Below, piece after piece: positions 51,913 to 59,766 of a stretch of 60,113 bases of DNA; within the stretch, counting starts at the first letter, position 1, and each line of letters opens with the position of its first letter. The position numbers and the translations under genes were made by a program. The stretch is from Dactylosporangium siamense (GTDB taxonomy: Bacteria; Actinomycetota; Actinomycetes; Mycobacteriales; Micromonosporaceae): contig NZ_BONQ01000187.1 in NCBI RefSeq assembly GCF_016862795.1, forward strand, positions 1 through 60,113, given 5' to 3'. The notes beneath the pieces are model-generated. The model made no database searches and was not told the DNA's origin. It worked only from the letters and a program-made list of their open reading frames with translations.

Positions 51913-53091
51913 ATGCGGGACCGCCGGGCAAGACTCAGCGTCGCCGTGGCGTACCTCGTCCAGGGCTTCTGCTTCGCCGCCCTGCTGACCCAGGTCGGCG
52001 TCCTGCAGGACAAGTTCGGCTTCTCCGACGGTGAGCTCTCCCTCGTCCTGCTCGCGGTCCCCGTCGTGGCCGGCGTCGGCAGCGTCCTGGCCGGCCTGCT
52101 CTCCACCCGCTACGGCAGCTCCCCGGTGCTGCGCGCCGGCGGCCCGGGCGTCGCGCTCGCCATCACCGCGGTCGGCCTCGCCGGGCAGGCCTGGCAGCTG
52201 TACCTGGCGCTCGCCTTCGTCGGCCTCATGCTCGGCGTCGTCGACGCCACCATGAACATGCAGGGCGTCAGCGTCGAACGCCGCTACGGCCGCCCGGTCC
52301 TGAACTCCTTCCACGCCGTGTGGAGCGTCGGCGCCATCTTCGGTGCCCTGGCCACCGCCGGCACGTCCCGGCTGGACTGGTCGATCGCCGCGTCGCTCGG
52401 CTCGGTCGCGGTCGTCGGCGCGATCCTCGCCCTCGCCGCCGGCCCCTGGCAGCTGCGCCGCGCCGAGGAGGTCGCCGACGTGCCACCCGGCGTGGCCACC
52501 GCGGTCCCGTGGCGCCCGGTCATCCTGGTCGGCGTGGCGATGATGCTCATGTTCATCGCCGACTCCGCGGTCTCCAACTGGAGCACCGTCTTCCTCGACA
52601 ACGCCTTCTCCGCGAGCACCAGCGTCGCCGCGCTCGGCCTCGCCGCGTATCAGGCGATGATGCTCGTCGGCCGCACCGCCGGCGACCTGATCGTGCGCCG
52701 CTTCGGCCCGGTCGGCGTCGTCTCCGTCGGCGGCGTCGTCGGTGGGCTCGGCCTCGGCCTGGTCGCCGCGTCCCAGTCCGCCGCGATGGGCATCGCCGGG
52801 TTCGCCGTCGTCGGCATCGGCCTGTCCCTGGTCGTCCCGCAGTCCTTCTCCGCCGCGGGCCGCCTCGACCCGGCCGGCACGGGCGTCGCGATCGCCCGGG
52901 TCAACCTGTTCAACTACGTCGGCTTCGTGGTCGGCGCGGGGCTCATCGGCGCGGTGGCGGAGGGTGCGTCGCTCCGCCTGGCCTTCGTGGTGCCGGCGGT
53001 GCTCGCGGTGGGGATCGTCGCCCTGGCGCCGGCGTTCCGCACCACGGCTCCGGCCCCGGCGGCGGAAGTGCCGGCACCCGCCACCCCCTGA
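51913..53091 (+). CDS. MFS transporter
   Basis: A 392-residue transporter with twelve predicted membrane helices. GVLQDKFGFSDGELSLVLLA near residue 31 and VVDATMNMQGVSVERRYGRPVLNSFHAVWSVGA near 113 are typical of a YbjJ/fucose-permease-like MFS group. ATG 51913 follows GGGGG; GTG 51871 is an in-frame alternative. The C-terminal tail TTAPAPAAEVPAPATP is repeated with its stop 87 bp downstream. Substrate unknown. Confidence 0.85.
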   Translation: MRDRRARLSVAVAYLVQGFCFAALLTQVGVLQDKFGFSDGELSLVLLAVPVVAGVGSVLAGLLSTRYGSSPVLRAGGPGVALAITAVGLAGQAWQLYLALAFVGLMLGVVDATMNMQGVSVERRYGRPVLNSFHAVWSVGAIFGALATAGTSRLDWSIAASLGSVAVVGAILALAAGPWQLRRAEEVADVPPGVATAVPWRPVILVGVAMMLMFIADSAVSNWSTVFLDNAFSASTSVAALGLAAYQAMMLVGRTAGDLIVRRFGPVGVVSVGGVVGGLGLGLVAASQSAAMGIAGFAVVGIGLSLVVPQSFSAAGRLDPAGTGVAIARVNLFNYVGFVVGAGLIGAVAEGASLRLAFVVPAVLAVGIVALAPAFRTTAPAPAAEVPAPATP

Positions 53092-53178
53092 CCGCTGTGG
53101 GCGTCGGCTGTCTGCGGCGTGGTCGCTACCACGGCTCCGGCCCCGGCGGCCGAGGTGCCGGCGCCCGCCACCTCCTGA
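53041..53178 (+). repeat. Duplicated 3' end of MFS gene, including stop
   Basis: The last 51 bp of the gene (53041-53091) recur at 53128-53178 with four differences. The second copy is in the same frame and ends in its own TGA, and the 36 bp between stay open in that frame. Three of the four changes are synonymous (gcg/gcc, gaa/gag, gca/gcg) and one changes Pro to Ser. Confidence 0.92.
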
Positions 53179-53218
53179 CCGTCGCCCTGCCAGCTGTCGT
53201 GGCGTGGGGCCGGGCCGG

Positions 53219-54508
53219 TCAGGGTTGGTGGGCGGTGGCGCTGACCTTCTCGGCCGCTGCCGCCACCGAGCCGCGGGTCGTGGCGGCGAGGCTGGTCTGC
53301 TCGAACAGCGACGCCTCGACCTCGCGCTGAGCGGCCGCGACCGTGCCGAGCCGGTCCGCGACCCCGCCGACCGCGTTCGCCGCCGCGGCCGCGCCCGCGG
53401 TGACCTGCCCGACGGTCGTCTCGATCCGGCCGGTCGCGGCGGCCGTCTGCGCGGCGAGATCCTTGACCTCGTTGGCGACCACGCCGAAGCCCTTGCCGGC
53501 CTCCCCGGCGCGGGCGGCCTCGATCGTCGCGTTGAGCGCGAGCAGCTTCGTCTGGTCCGCGACCGCCTGGATGAGCCCGGCGACGGTAGCGATGTCGGCG
53601 ATCGCCGTCTCGAGCTCGCTGATGACGGTCCGCGCGTGGTTGGAGTCGCTGAGCGCCGCCTCGACGTCGGTGACGGCGTCGCGCACCGTGCCCGTCATGC
53701 CGGCCAGCTTCTGCTCGAACGACTCCATCGCCGCGCCGGCCTCGGCGCCCAGCTGGACCCCCGCGTCGGCGACGTCGGCCAGCACGGTCTCCAGCCGCCG
53801 GCCGAGCCGTTCGCTGTGGGTGACCTGCTCCGCGGCGTTGCTCGCGGCGGCCTCCTCACGCCGGGTGGCGTCGTCCGCGGCGGCCCGCAGCGCCGCCTGG
53901 TTCTCGGCCGCGACCCGGGCGCGGTCCGCGTCGACCTCGGCCTCGGCGTTGGCGGCGAACCTCCAGTACGTCAGCTGCGTCAAACACATCGCGATGACGA
54001 AACCGGCGTGCATCAGCACGAACAGGATCGGGTGGTCGCGGGCCTGCGGGCTGCTGAACAGCATGTCAGGCATCGCCAGGGCCACCAGCAGGTGGTGCGC
54101 GCCGACCAGCAGGACGGTGACGAACAGGGCCACCCAGTCCTGATACAGGCTGACCAACCCCACCACGACGAAGAAGTGGAAGTGCAGGTCGGTGAGGCCG
54201 TTGCCGGCGTGCACGAGCGCGGCCGCCGCCAGGACCATCCCCGTCGACACGGCGACCGCGGCGCCGCGCCTGCTGCGGGCGATGTTGCTGGCCACCGCGC
54301 AGATCAGGACACCGGCGTTCGCCGACCAGACCAGCCAGGCGCCGTTGTGCGCGTGCTCGCCGGTGATCGAGTGGCCGTTGAGGACGCTGATCAGGACCAG
54401 CACGGGCAGGTGCAGCCACAGCAGCAGTCGCAGTGCCCGATGTCTGGACTGGAAGGCCGCGTCGCTGAGCCGGACCTTCGGCATGAGCCAGGCGAGGACT
54501 CCGGGCAT
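53219..54508 (-). CDS. Membrane methyl-accepting chemotaxis-like protein
   Basis: A 429-residue protein. Residues 20-190 hold about six membrane helices with [22 protein letters not shown], a domain often joined to GGDEF or MCP outputs in actinomycetes. A helical linker and an MCP signalling domain follow; its tip region reads [20 protein letters not shown] and [16 protein letters not shown]. No HAMP domain is clear. There are no che genes in the window, so it may signal without a flagellum. ATG 54508 follows AGAGGGAG; a longer frame is rejected. Confidence 0.85.
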   Translation of the reverse strand: MPGVLAWLMPKVRLSDAAFQSRHRALRLLLWLHLPVLVLISVLNGHSITGEHAHNGAWLVWSANAGVLICAVASNIARSRRGAAVAVSTGMVLAAAALVHAGNGLTDLHFHFFVVVGLVSLYQDWVALFVTVLLVGAHHLLVALAMPDMLFSSPQARDHPILFVLMHAGFVIAMCLTQLTYWRFAANAEAEVDADRARVAAENQAALRAAADDATRREEAAASNAAEQVTHSERLGRRLETVLADVADAGVQLGAEAGAAMESFEQKLAGMTGTVRDAVTDVEAALSDSNHARTVISELETAIADIATVAGLIQAVADQTKLLALNATIEAARAGEAGKGFGVVANEVKDLAAQTAAATGRIETTVGQVTAGAAAAANAVGGVADRLGTVAAAQREVEASLFEQTSLAATTRGSVAAAAEKVSATAHQP

Positions 54509-54646
54509 GACGTTCGACGCTCCCTCTGGTCGGTTGACCCCGGGACCTGCAAGAGGACCCAACCGCCCATCGGCCGCCGGAGGGCGAACTGAAGGGTGTT
54601 CGCCCCATTCGCGCCGATCGGGTGCCCGCCCGCCGCCGTTGACGGG

Positions 54647-54718
54647 CACCGACCGGCGGCCGGCGGGCCGGACCTGCACGCCGGTTCCGCACCGGGCATG
54701 CAGGTCCGCCGGTCGGTG
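54647..54718. terminator. Long interrupted inverted repeat after sugar-acid operon
   Basis: The 20-base right arm (54699-54718) pairs with the left arm CACCGACCGGC...GGACCTGCA (54647-54678) once a 12-nt insertion in the left arm is looped out; the centre is 20 nt. It lies between the end of the kinase gene and the start of the chemoreceptor-like gene, so it may end the operon transcript. Confidence 0.5.
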
Positions 54719-54782
54719 TCCGCTGGAGGTGCTGCGACCTCGGGCATGTTCGGTGTCCGGCTCCCGCAACGGGCTTGCGCCG

Positions 54783-54982
54783 CTGTCAGCCGGCCTCCGC
54801 CGGGGGTGCGGTGGCCTCGTTCGCATCGGGTGTGTGGTGCTGCCGGTCGACCTTGGCCGGGAGTGCGGTGGCCTCGTTCCGCTCCGGGTGTGTGGTGCTG
54901 CCGGCCGGCCTCGGCGCCTCGTTCCGCATCGGGTGTGTGGTGCTGTCAGCCGGCCTCGGCCAGGAGCGCGGTGGCCTCGGCG
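54783..54982 (-). repeat. Tandem array derived from 3' end of KDG kinase gene
   Basis: Four units start at 54783, 54840, 54898 and 54943 (offsets 57, 58 and 45 bp). Each joins a stretch like the last ~40 bp of the kinase gene to a linker of form TTCCGCATCGGGTGTGTGGTG. The unit at 54943 contains the real stop (54946-54948). The outermost unit also has a stop (54786-54788) and would read [10 protein letters not shown]-stop beside the real [10 protein letters not shown]-stop. The rest of 54509-54945 shows no gene. Confidence 0.85.
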
Positions 54983-55869
54983 GGGGACGGCAGGCCGTCG
55001 GTGTCGCCGGCCGTCGCGACCACCCCCGCCGCGAACCGGGTGCCGAGCCACGCGGCGCCCCTCGGCCCGATCCCGCGGAGGCGGGCGGCGAGATACGCCC
55101 CGGCGAACGCGTCCCCGGCGCCGACCGGGTCCACCACCCGCACCGCCACCGACGGCAGGTGGGTCGGCCGGTCACCCTCGTGCCAGCAGCCGTCGGCACC
55201 GGCTTTCAACACCACCTCACCCACGCCGGCCGCTCTGGCCTGCGCGAACACCGTAGCGGGAACATCGGTGCCGAAGAGGGGCACCGCTTCGTCCATCCCG
55301 AGGAGGAGGTACGCCGTCAGCGGCAGCAACTCCGTCACCACCTCGGTCACGCCCTCCAGCCCGGGGCGCAGGTTCGGGTCCACGGCGACCGGTACGCCCC
55401 GGGCGTGCGCCTCGCGGGCCAGCCGCAGCACCGCCCGCCGCGGGCCGGCGCCGAGCGCGGCGGTCAGGCCGGACACCGCGACCAGGTCCGGACCGGCGGC
55501 CAACGCCCGGTCCGCGTCGGCCTCGTCGAGGACGGACGCGGCCGAACCGGCCCGGTAGTAGTACACCCGCCGGGCACCGTCGGGCAGCACGTCCTTGACG
55601 AACACCCCCGTCGGCCGGGTCCCGTCGACGGCCACCAGGCCCGTGCCGACCCCGAGGCCGGCCGCAGCCGCGACGACCCTCCGGCCGAACGGGTCGTCGC
55701 CGATCCTGCTGCAGAACGCCGTCCGTGCGCCGGCCCGGGCCGCCGCCGCGAGGAGGTTCAGTTCGGCGCCGGCCACGTGCACCGACGCCGACCGGCACGC
55801 TTCGAGGGTGCGGTCGGCGGGCTGGAAGAGCACCATCGCCTCACCGAGCCCGACGATGAGCCCGCTCAT
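54946..55869 (-). CDS. kdgK: 2-keto-3-deoxygluconate-type sugar kinase (PfkB family)
   Basis: A 307-residue ribokinase-like enzyme that would phosphorylate 2-keto-3-deoxygluconate or a similar keto-acid sugar. [11 protein letters not shown] and [18 protein letters not shown] form the substrate side, and [16 protein letters not shown] is the PfkB signature with the catalytic Asp. ATG 55869 was chosen; a GTG at 55878 adds three residues. It is the last gene of the sugar-acid operon, 229 bp after the SDR gene. Its 3' end is repeated downstream. Confidence 0.85.
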   Translation of the reverse strand: MSGLIVGLGEAMVLFQPADRTLEACRSASVHVAGAELNLLAAAARAGARTAFCSRIGDDPFGRRVVAAAAGLGVGTGLVAVDGTRPTGVFVKDVLPDGARRVYYYRAGSAASVLDEADADRALAAGPDLVAVSGLTAALGAGPRRAVLRLAREAHARGVPVAVDPNLRPGLEGVTEVVTELLPLTAYLLLGMDEAVPLFGTDVPATVFAQARAAGVGEVVLKAGADGCWHEGDRPTHLPSVAVRVVDPVGAGDAFAGAYLAARLRGIGPRGAAWLGTRFAAGVVATAGDTDGLPSPAEATALLAEAG

Positions 55870-55908
55870 GCCACCCACCGCCGTCCTGAGCCGCCGACCC
55901 GTCCGGCG

Positions 55909-56098
55909 TCAGAGCCAGCGTGCCGCCGCGTGGCCGGCTGGGTGTCCGGACCTGCATGCGGTCCCGTGGCCGGCCGGGTGGTTGGGGCCGGGGGCCGTCG
56001 TGTGGCCGGCTGGGTGTCCGGGTCCGCGTGCCGTCCGGATGCCGGCCCGGTGGCTGCGGCCGGGTGCCGTCGCCTGGTCGGGTGGGTGGCCGGGGCGG
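55909..56098 (-). repeat. 36-bp tandem repeats between SDR and KDG kinase genes
   Basis: Two 72-bp units (55930-56001 and 56002-56073, about 82% identical) and a partial third (to about 56098) each split into two related 36-bp halves with GTGGCCGG at the start. The period of 12 codons leaves frames open on both strands. At 55909-55926 the sequence reads AARWL-stop on the minus strand, like the RARWLS-stop end of the SDR gene just beyond the array. Confidence 0.75.
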
Positions 56099-56812
56099 TC
56101 ATGACAGCCACCGGGCGCGCAGGTCCGGGCGGAGGAACGCGGCCGGCGAGGCGATCGACAGGCCGCCGTCGACGGGAAGGCAGGCGCCGGTGATGAAGCC
56201 GGCGCCCGGCGAGGCCAGGAACGCGACCGCCGCCGCGACCTCCTCCGGCCGGCCGACCCGGCGCAGCGGGTACCCCTCGGCGGCGTCGGGCAGGTGCTCG
56301 CCGCCGATCATGCCGGGCGCGACGGCGTTGACGCGGATGCCGCGGGGACCGTACTCCAGGGCGAGCTGGCGCACGAGGCCGTCCAGGCCCGCCTTCGCCG
56401 CGGCGTAGGACGGCAGGCCCGGCGCGGCGAGGAAACTGTTGACGGAGGTGACCGCGACGATGCTGCCGCCGGAAGGCAGGTGCGGCAGCGCCGCCCGGCA
56501 GGCGTAGAAGGCCCCGGAGAGGGTCACGTCGATCGCGGAGCGCCACTCGTCGTCGGTCTGGGTCTCCGCGGGGGAGACCGGCATCACCGCCGCGGCGAGG
56601 ACGAGCACGTCGAGCCGGCCGAACCGGGCCGCGGCGCGTTCCACCACCGCCGCGGCGCCGTCACTGGTGGAGCAGTCGGCCGCCCAGCTCGCCTCGAACG
56701 CGGGGTCGTCGGTGGTGTCCAGGGCGGCACCCGCGACCCGGTCACCGGCGAACGCCCGGCCGATCGCGAGCCCGATCGGCGAGGTCGCCCCGAGCACGAG
56801 CACACCCCTCAC
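56099..56812 (-). CDS. SDR-family oxidoreductase
   Basis: A 237-residue NAD(P)-dependent dehydrogenase. LVLGATSPIGLAIG is a variant of the Gly-rich cofactor loop, VTSVNSF holds the catalytic Ser and YAAAKAGL the Tyr-Lys pair; PVDGGLSI ends the fold. It probably oxidises a sugar-acid hydroxyl. The GTG start overlaps the DapA-like stop (GTGA). A set of 36-bp repeats follows its stop. Confidence 0.87.
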   Translation of the reverse strand: MRGVLVLGATSPIGLAIGRAFAGDRVAGAALDTTDDPAFEASWAADCSTSDGAAAVVERAAARFGRLDVLVLAAAVMPVSPAETQTDDEWRSAIDVTLSGAFYACRAALPHLPSGGSIVAVTSVNSFLAAPGLPSYAAAKAGLDGLVRQLALEYGPRGIRVNAVAPGMIGGEHLPDAAEGYPLRRVGRPEEVAAAVAFLASPGAGFITGACLPVDGGLSIASPAAFLRPDLRARWLS

Positions 56813-57735
56813 CGGTCAGGACCCCCGGCCTCTTCCGTACCCCCGAGACCGAGGTCGTCCAGGATCAGGGCCAGCGCGGCAAGCGTGGCCGGGTCGGCGT
56901 CGACGGCCGGAGCGCGGACCGTCGTGGACGCGATGATCCCCCGCTGGTGCAGCACGTGCTTGTGGATCGACCACGCGATGCCGGGCTGCAGCCCGAAGCG
57001 GATCAGCGGCAACAGCCGGTTGAACCCGGCCCGGGCCTCGGCCGCCGAACCCGTCCGGTACGCGTGAAGGACGGGTCCGAGCAGGTCCGGGAACTCGCTT
57101 GCAGGCATCGTGCCGACCGCGCCGCGGGCGTACTCCTCGAGCACGAACAGCGCGTTCTGCCCGCCGAGCACGAGGAAGTCCTCGGCGGTGGCCTCGATGA
57201 CCGCGCCGACCTTCGGGGTGGTCGGCTGGGTCTCGACCTTCACCGAGTCGACGCCGTCCAGCTTTGACAGCTCGACGATGAGCGGCACGGGCAGGTTGAC
57301 CCCGGTGGACGCCGGCGCGTCCTGCACCATGACCGACAGCCCGCCGGCCGCCGCGACCGCGCCGTAGAAGTCGACGATCTGCGTGGGGGAGGGCTTCACC
57401 ATGAACGGCGGGATCAGCATGGCCACGGTCGCGCCGGCGTCGGCCGCGGCCCGGCACTGGTCGATCGCGTCGCCGGTGCCGGTCGCCGACACCCCGGCGA
57501 CGATCGGCAGCTCCGGGCCGAGCGCCTCGCGGACCACCGCGAGGATCGCCGTCCGCTCCGGCGCGGTCAGCGTGAAACCCTCGCTGGCGAAACCGAACAC
57601 GGCGACGCCGTCGACGCCGGAGCGCACGGAGAACTCGACGAGCCGGCGCAGGCTGTCGGTGTCCAGCGAGCCGTCGGGATGGAACGGGGTGGCGAGCACG
57701 GGGATCAACCCGCGCACGTCGGCGGAGCGGCTCAC
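56809..57735 (-). CDS. Dihydrodipicolinate synthase (DapA) superfamily lyase
   Basis: A 308-residue TIM-barrel aldolase or dehydratase that forms a Schiff base. VFGFASEGFTL replaces the usual GTTGE loop, the catalytic Lys is in DSVKVETQPT (about 165), and the usual YN segment is QDAPASTGVN. These changes argue against lysine biosynthesis and for a sugar-acid enzyme such as a keto-deoxy-sugar-acid aldolase or dehydratase. GTG 57735 overlaps the upstream gene stop. Expected to act after the enolase-family dehydratase. Confidence 0.83.
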   Translation of the reverse strand: MSRSADVRGLIPVLATPFHPDGSLDTDSLRRLVEFSVRSGVDGVAVFGFASEGFTLTAPERTAILAVVREALGPELPIVAGVSATGTGDAIDQCRAAADAGATVAMLIPPFMVKPSPTQIVDFYGAVAAAGGLSVMVQDAPASTGVNLPVPLIVELSKLDGVDSVKVETQPTTPKVGAVIEATAEDFLVLGGQNALFVLEEYARGAVGTMPASEFPDLLGPVLHAYRTGSAAEARAGFNRLLPLIRFGLQPGIAWSIHKHVLHQRGIIASTTVRAPAVDADPATLAALALILDDLGLGGTEEAGGPDR

Positions 57736-58877
57736 TGGTCCTCCAGAAGGGCGGTGATGTCGACCTCGACGCCGAGGCCCGGCGCGGTCGGCACGTGGAA
57801 CGACCCCGGTCCGCCGGTCAGCGGCCGGGTCAGGATGCGGTTGGCGACGGGGAACGGTCCGGGCTGGAACTCGAAGACCGGCATGGCCTCGATCGCGGCG
57901 GCGACGTGGATCCCGGCGGCGAGCACGACGCCGAGCCCGACGGAATGGTGCGGCGCCACCGGCACGTGATGCACCGATGCGATCTCCGCGATGGCCATGG
58001 CCTCGGTGATGCCGGTGCGGCCGACGTCGGGTTGGGCGACGTCCAGGGCCCGCTCCTGCAGCCACAGCTTGAACTCGAACCGGCTGCGCAGTGTCTCGCC
58101 GACCGCGACGGGGGTGACGAGCGCGGCGGCGAGCTCGTGGTGGCCGTCGACGTCCTCGGGGGCGAGGGGCGCCTCCAGGAACCAGGCGCCGCGCGCGTCC
58201 AGAGCCTTGCCGAGGCGCAGCGCGTCGGCGAGGTCGTAGGCCCAGTGCGCGTCGACGGCGACCCGCATCCCGGTCGCGGCGACCGCGTCGAACGTGGCGA
58301 GGTCCTCCTCCACCCCACGGCCGAGGTGGAGCTTCACCGACGTTGCACCCTGCGCAATCCAGTTGCGGGCGAGATCCGCCCGCTCCGGGTCGGTGGCCAC
58401 CGGAAGGCCGGAGACGTAGGTGGGCACGGTGTCGCGGTACGCCCCGCCGAGCAGTGCGTGCACGGGCAGCCCGGCCGCCTTCCCGGCCAGGTCCCACAGC
58501 GCGATGTCCACGGCGGCGAGGGCGTCGGCCTGATGACCGACGAGATGGCCGCGCTCCCGCATGAGGCCGGTGAGCCTGGTCCACAGCGGCCGGACCCGGC
58601 GCGGGTCCTGTTTCAGCAGGGCGGGCGTCAGCAGCCGGTCGACGATCGCCTGCACGATCTCCGGCCCGACGGGTGCGAGTGCCTCGCCCCAGCCCTCGGT
58701 GCCGTCGTCGCAGGTGATCCTGACCAGGAGCGTCTCGTAACGGTCCGAGTACAGGCTGCGCCACGGCGGCCGGGTGTAGTAGTCCGACTTTTCCGGATTC
58801 TCCCGGGTGGCGGCGCCCAGATAGACGTCGTCTCCACGCAGTTTCAGCGGAAACGTCGTCACGTCAACGATCTTCAC
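57732..58877 (-). CDS. Enolase-superfamily sugar-acid dehydratase (mandelate racemase/muconate lactonising group)
   Basis: A 381-residue Mg2+ enzyme. The capping domain ends near residue 120; the barrel has SVKLHLG (K-x-H), VAVDAHWAYD (metal Asp), FLEAPLAPED (metal Glu), AVGETLRSRFEF (metal Glu), AQPDVGRTG and APHHSVGLG (His-Asp dyad). That pattern is mandelate-racemase-like and fits dehydration of an aldonic or similar acid. GTG 58877 was chosen for the conserved VKIVDVTTFPL start. It is the first gene of the leftward operon, divergent from the IclR regulator. Confidence 0.87.
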   Translation of the reverse strand: MKIVDVTTFPLKLRGDDVYLGAATRENPEKSDYYTRPPWRSLYSDRYETLLVRITCDDGTEGWGEALAPVGPEIVQAIVDRLLTPALLKQDPRRVRPLWTRLTGLMRERGHLVGHQADALAAVDIALWDLAGKAAGLPVHALLGGAYRDTVPTYVSGLPVATDPERADLARNWIAQGATSVKLHLGRGVEEDLATFDAVAATGMRVAVDAHWAYDLADALRLGKALDARGAWFLEAPLAPEDVDGHHELAAALVTPVAVGETLRSRFEFKLWLQERALDVAQPDVGRTGITEAMAIAEIASVHHVPVAPHHSVGLGVVLAAGIHVAAAIEAMPVFEFQPGPFPVANRILTRPLTGGPGSFHVPTAPGLGVEVDITALLEDQ

Positions 58878-58923
58878 CGAGCACCACCGCCCTGCGGTTG
58901 ACCACTTGCAGCATGCGGGATAT

Positions 58924-58941
58924 CTTGCCGTATCACGCAAG
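58924..58941. promoter_or_regulatory. Putative IclR operator
   Basis: CTTGC (58924-58928), 8 bp, GCAAG (58937-58941) is an inverted repeat in the 85-bp divergent region between the sugar-acid operon and the IclR gene. It lies 21 bp before the IclR start. TTGC half sites also occur at about 58909, so the regulator may bind several. Confidence 0.5.
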
Positions 58942-58962
58942 CAACTTCCAGAGAGGGTCCCG

Positions 58963-59766
58963 ATGGCTTCGGATGTCGGAAGCAACCAGAGCGTCGAGCG
59001 GGCGCTGACGGTGCTGCGGGTCTTCACGGCCGGCCGCTCCGAGCTGCGCGTCTCCGACGTCGCCAAGCTCGCAGACCTTGGACTCTCCACCGCGTCGCGT
59101 CTGCTCGCAACCCTGGAGGCGGCCGGGTTCGTCGACCGTGACCCGGTCAGCGGGCTCTACCGGCTCGGCCTGGACACGGTCAGCCTCGGTGGCGCGGTGC
59201 TCAACAGCCACCCCGTGCACCGCGAGGCGCGCCAGATCGCCCAGAACCTGGCGGCCGACCTCGGTCTCGGCGTCAACGTCGCGGTCCGCCGCGACGCCAG
59301 CCTCTTCTACCTGCTCAACTTCGAGGGCCGGCAGGCGCCACGGGCGTTCGTCCTCGCCGGGCAGCGCAACCCGCTGCACGCCACCGGCCTGGGCAAATCC
59401 CTGCTGACGGGCCTGACGCCGCTGGAGCGGCGGGGGCTGCTGCCGGCGAGCGCCCTGGTGGCGTACACGCCGCGCACCATTACCACCCACGAGCAGCTCG
59501 ACGCCGAGCTCGACCGGACCTCCGCCCGCGGCTACGGCTCGGAGCTGGAGGAGCTGGCGCTCGGCCGGGCCTGCGTCGCCGCCCCGATCCGCGACGGCGC
59601 CGGCAATGTCGTCGCCGCGTTGTCGGTGTCGGGTCCGCTCTCCGCAATTGACTTGCAGACCCGGGAGGTCGCACTGTCTCGGATCGTCATCGAGGCCGCC
59701 GATTCGATCAGCATCGGCCTCGGGTACGTCGGACCGGCCCACCACCCCAGCGCGGTGTCGTTGTGA
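58963..59766 (+). CDS. IclR-family transcriptional regulator
   Basis: A 267-residue regulator. The winged helix has SVERALTVLRVF and VSDVAKLADLGLSTASRLLATLEAAGFVDRD; the effector domain (about 90-260) has HATGLGKSLLTGL and RGYGSELEELALGRACVAAPIRD. ATG 58963 follows GAGAGGG. It probably senses a sugar acid and controls both the divergent catabolic operon and the transporter that begins in its own stop codon. Confidence 0.9.
   Translation: MASDVGSNQSVERALTVLRVFTAGRSELRVSDVAKLADLGLSTASRLLATLEAAGFVDRDPVSGLYRLGLDTVSLGGAVLNSHPVHREARQIAQNLAADLGLGVNVAVRRDASLFYLLNFEGRQAPRAFVLAGQRNPLHATGLGKSLLTGLTPLERRGLLPASALVAYTPRTITTHEQLDAELDRTSARGYGSELEELALGRACVAAPIRDGAGNVVAALSVSGPLSAIDLQTREVALSRIVIEAADSISIGLGYVGPAHHPSAVSL

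Noticed and set aside
53092-53178. A separate small gene after the MFS gene
   Set aside because: No start or ribosome-binding site; it is the duplicated gene tail plus a short spacer.
57736-58764. Long N-terminal extension of the DapA-like frame
   Set aside because: Low-complexity Arg/Ala sequence overlapping the enolase-family gene on the same strand; GTG 57735 overlaps the upstream stop as usual in this operon.
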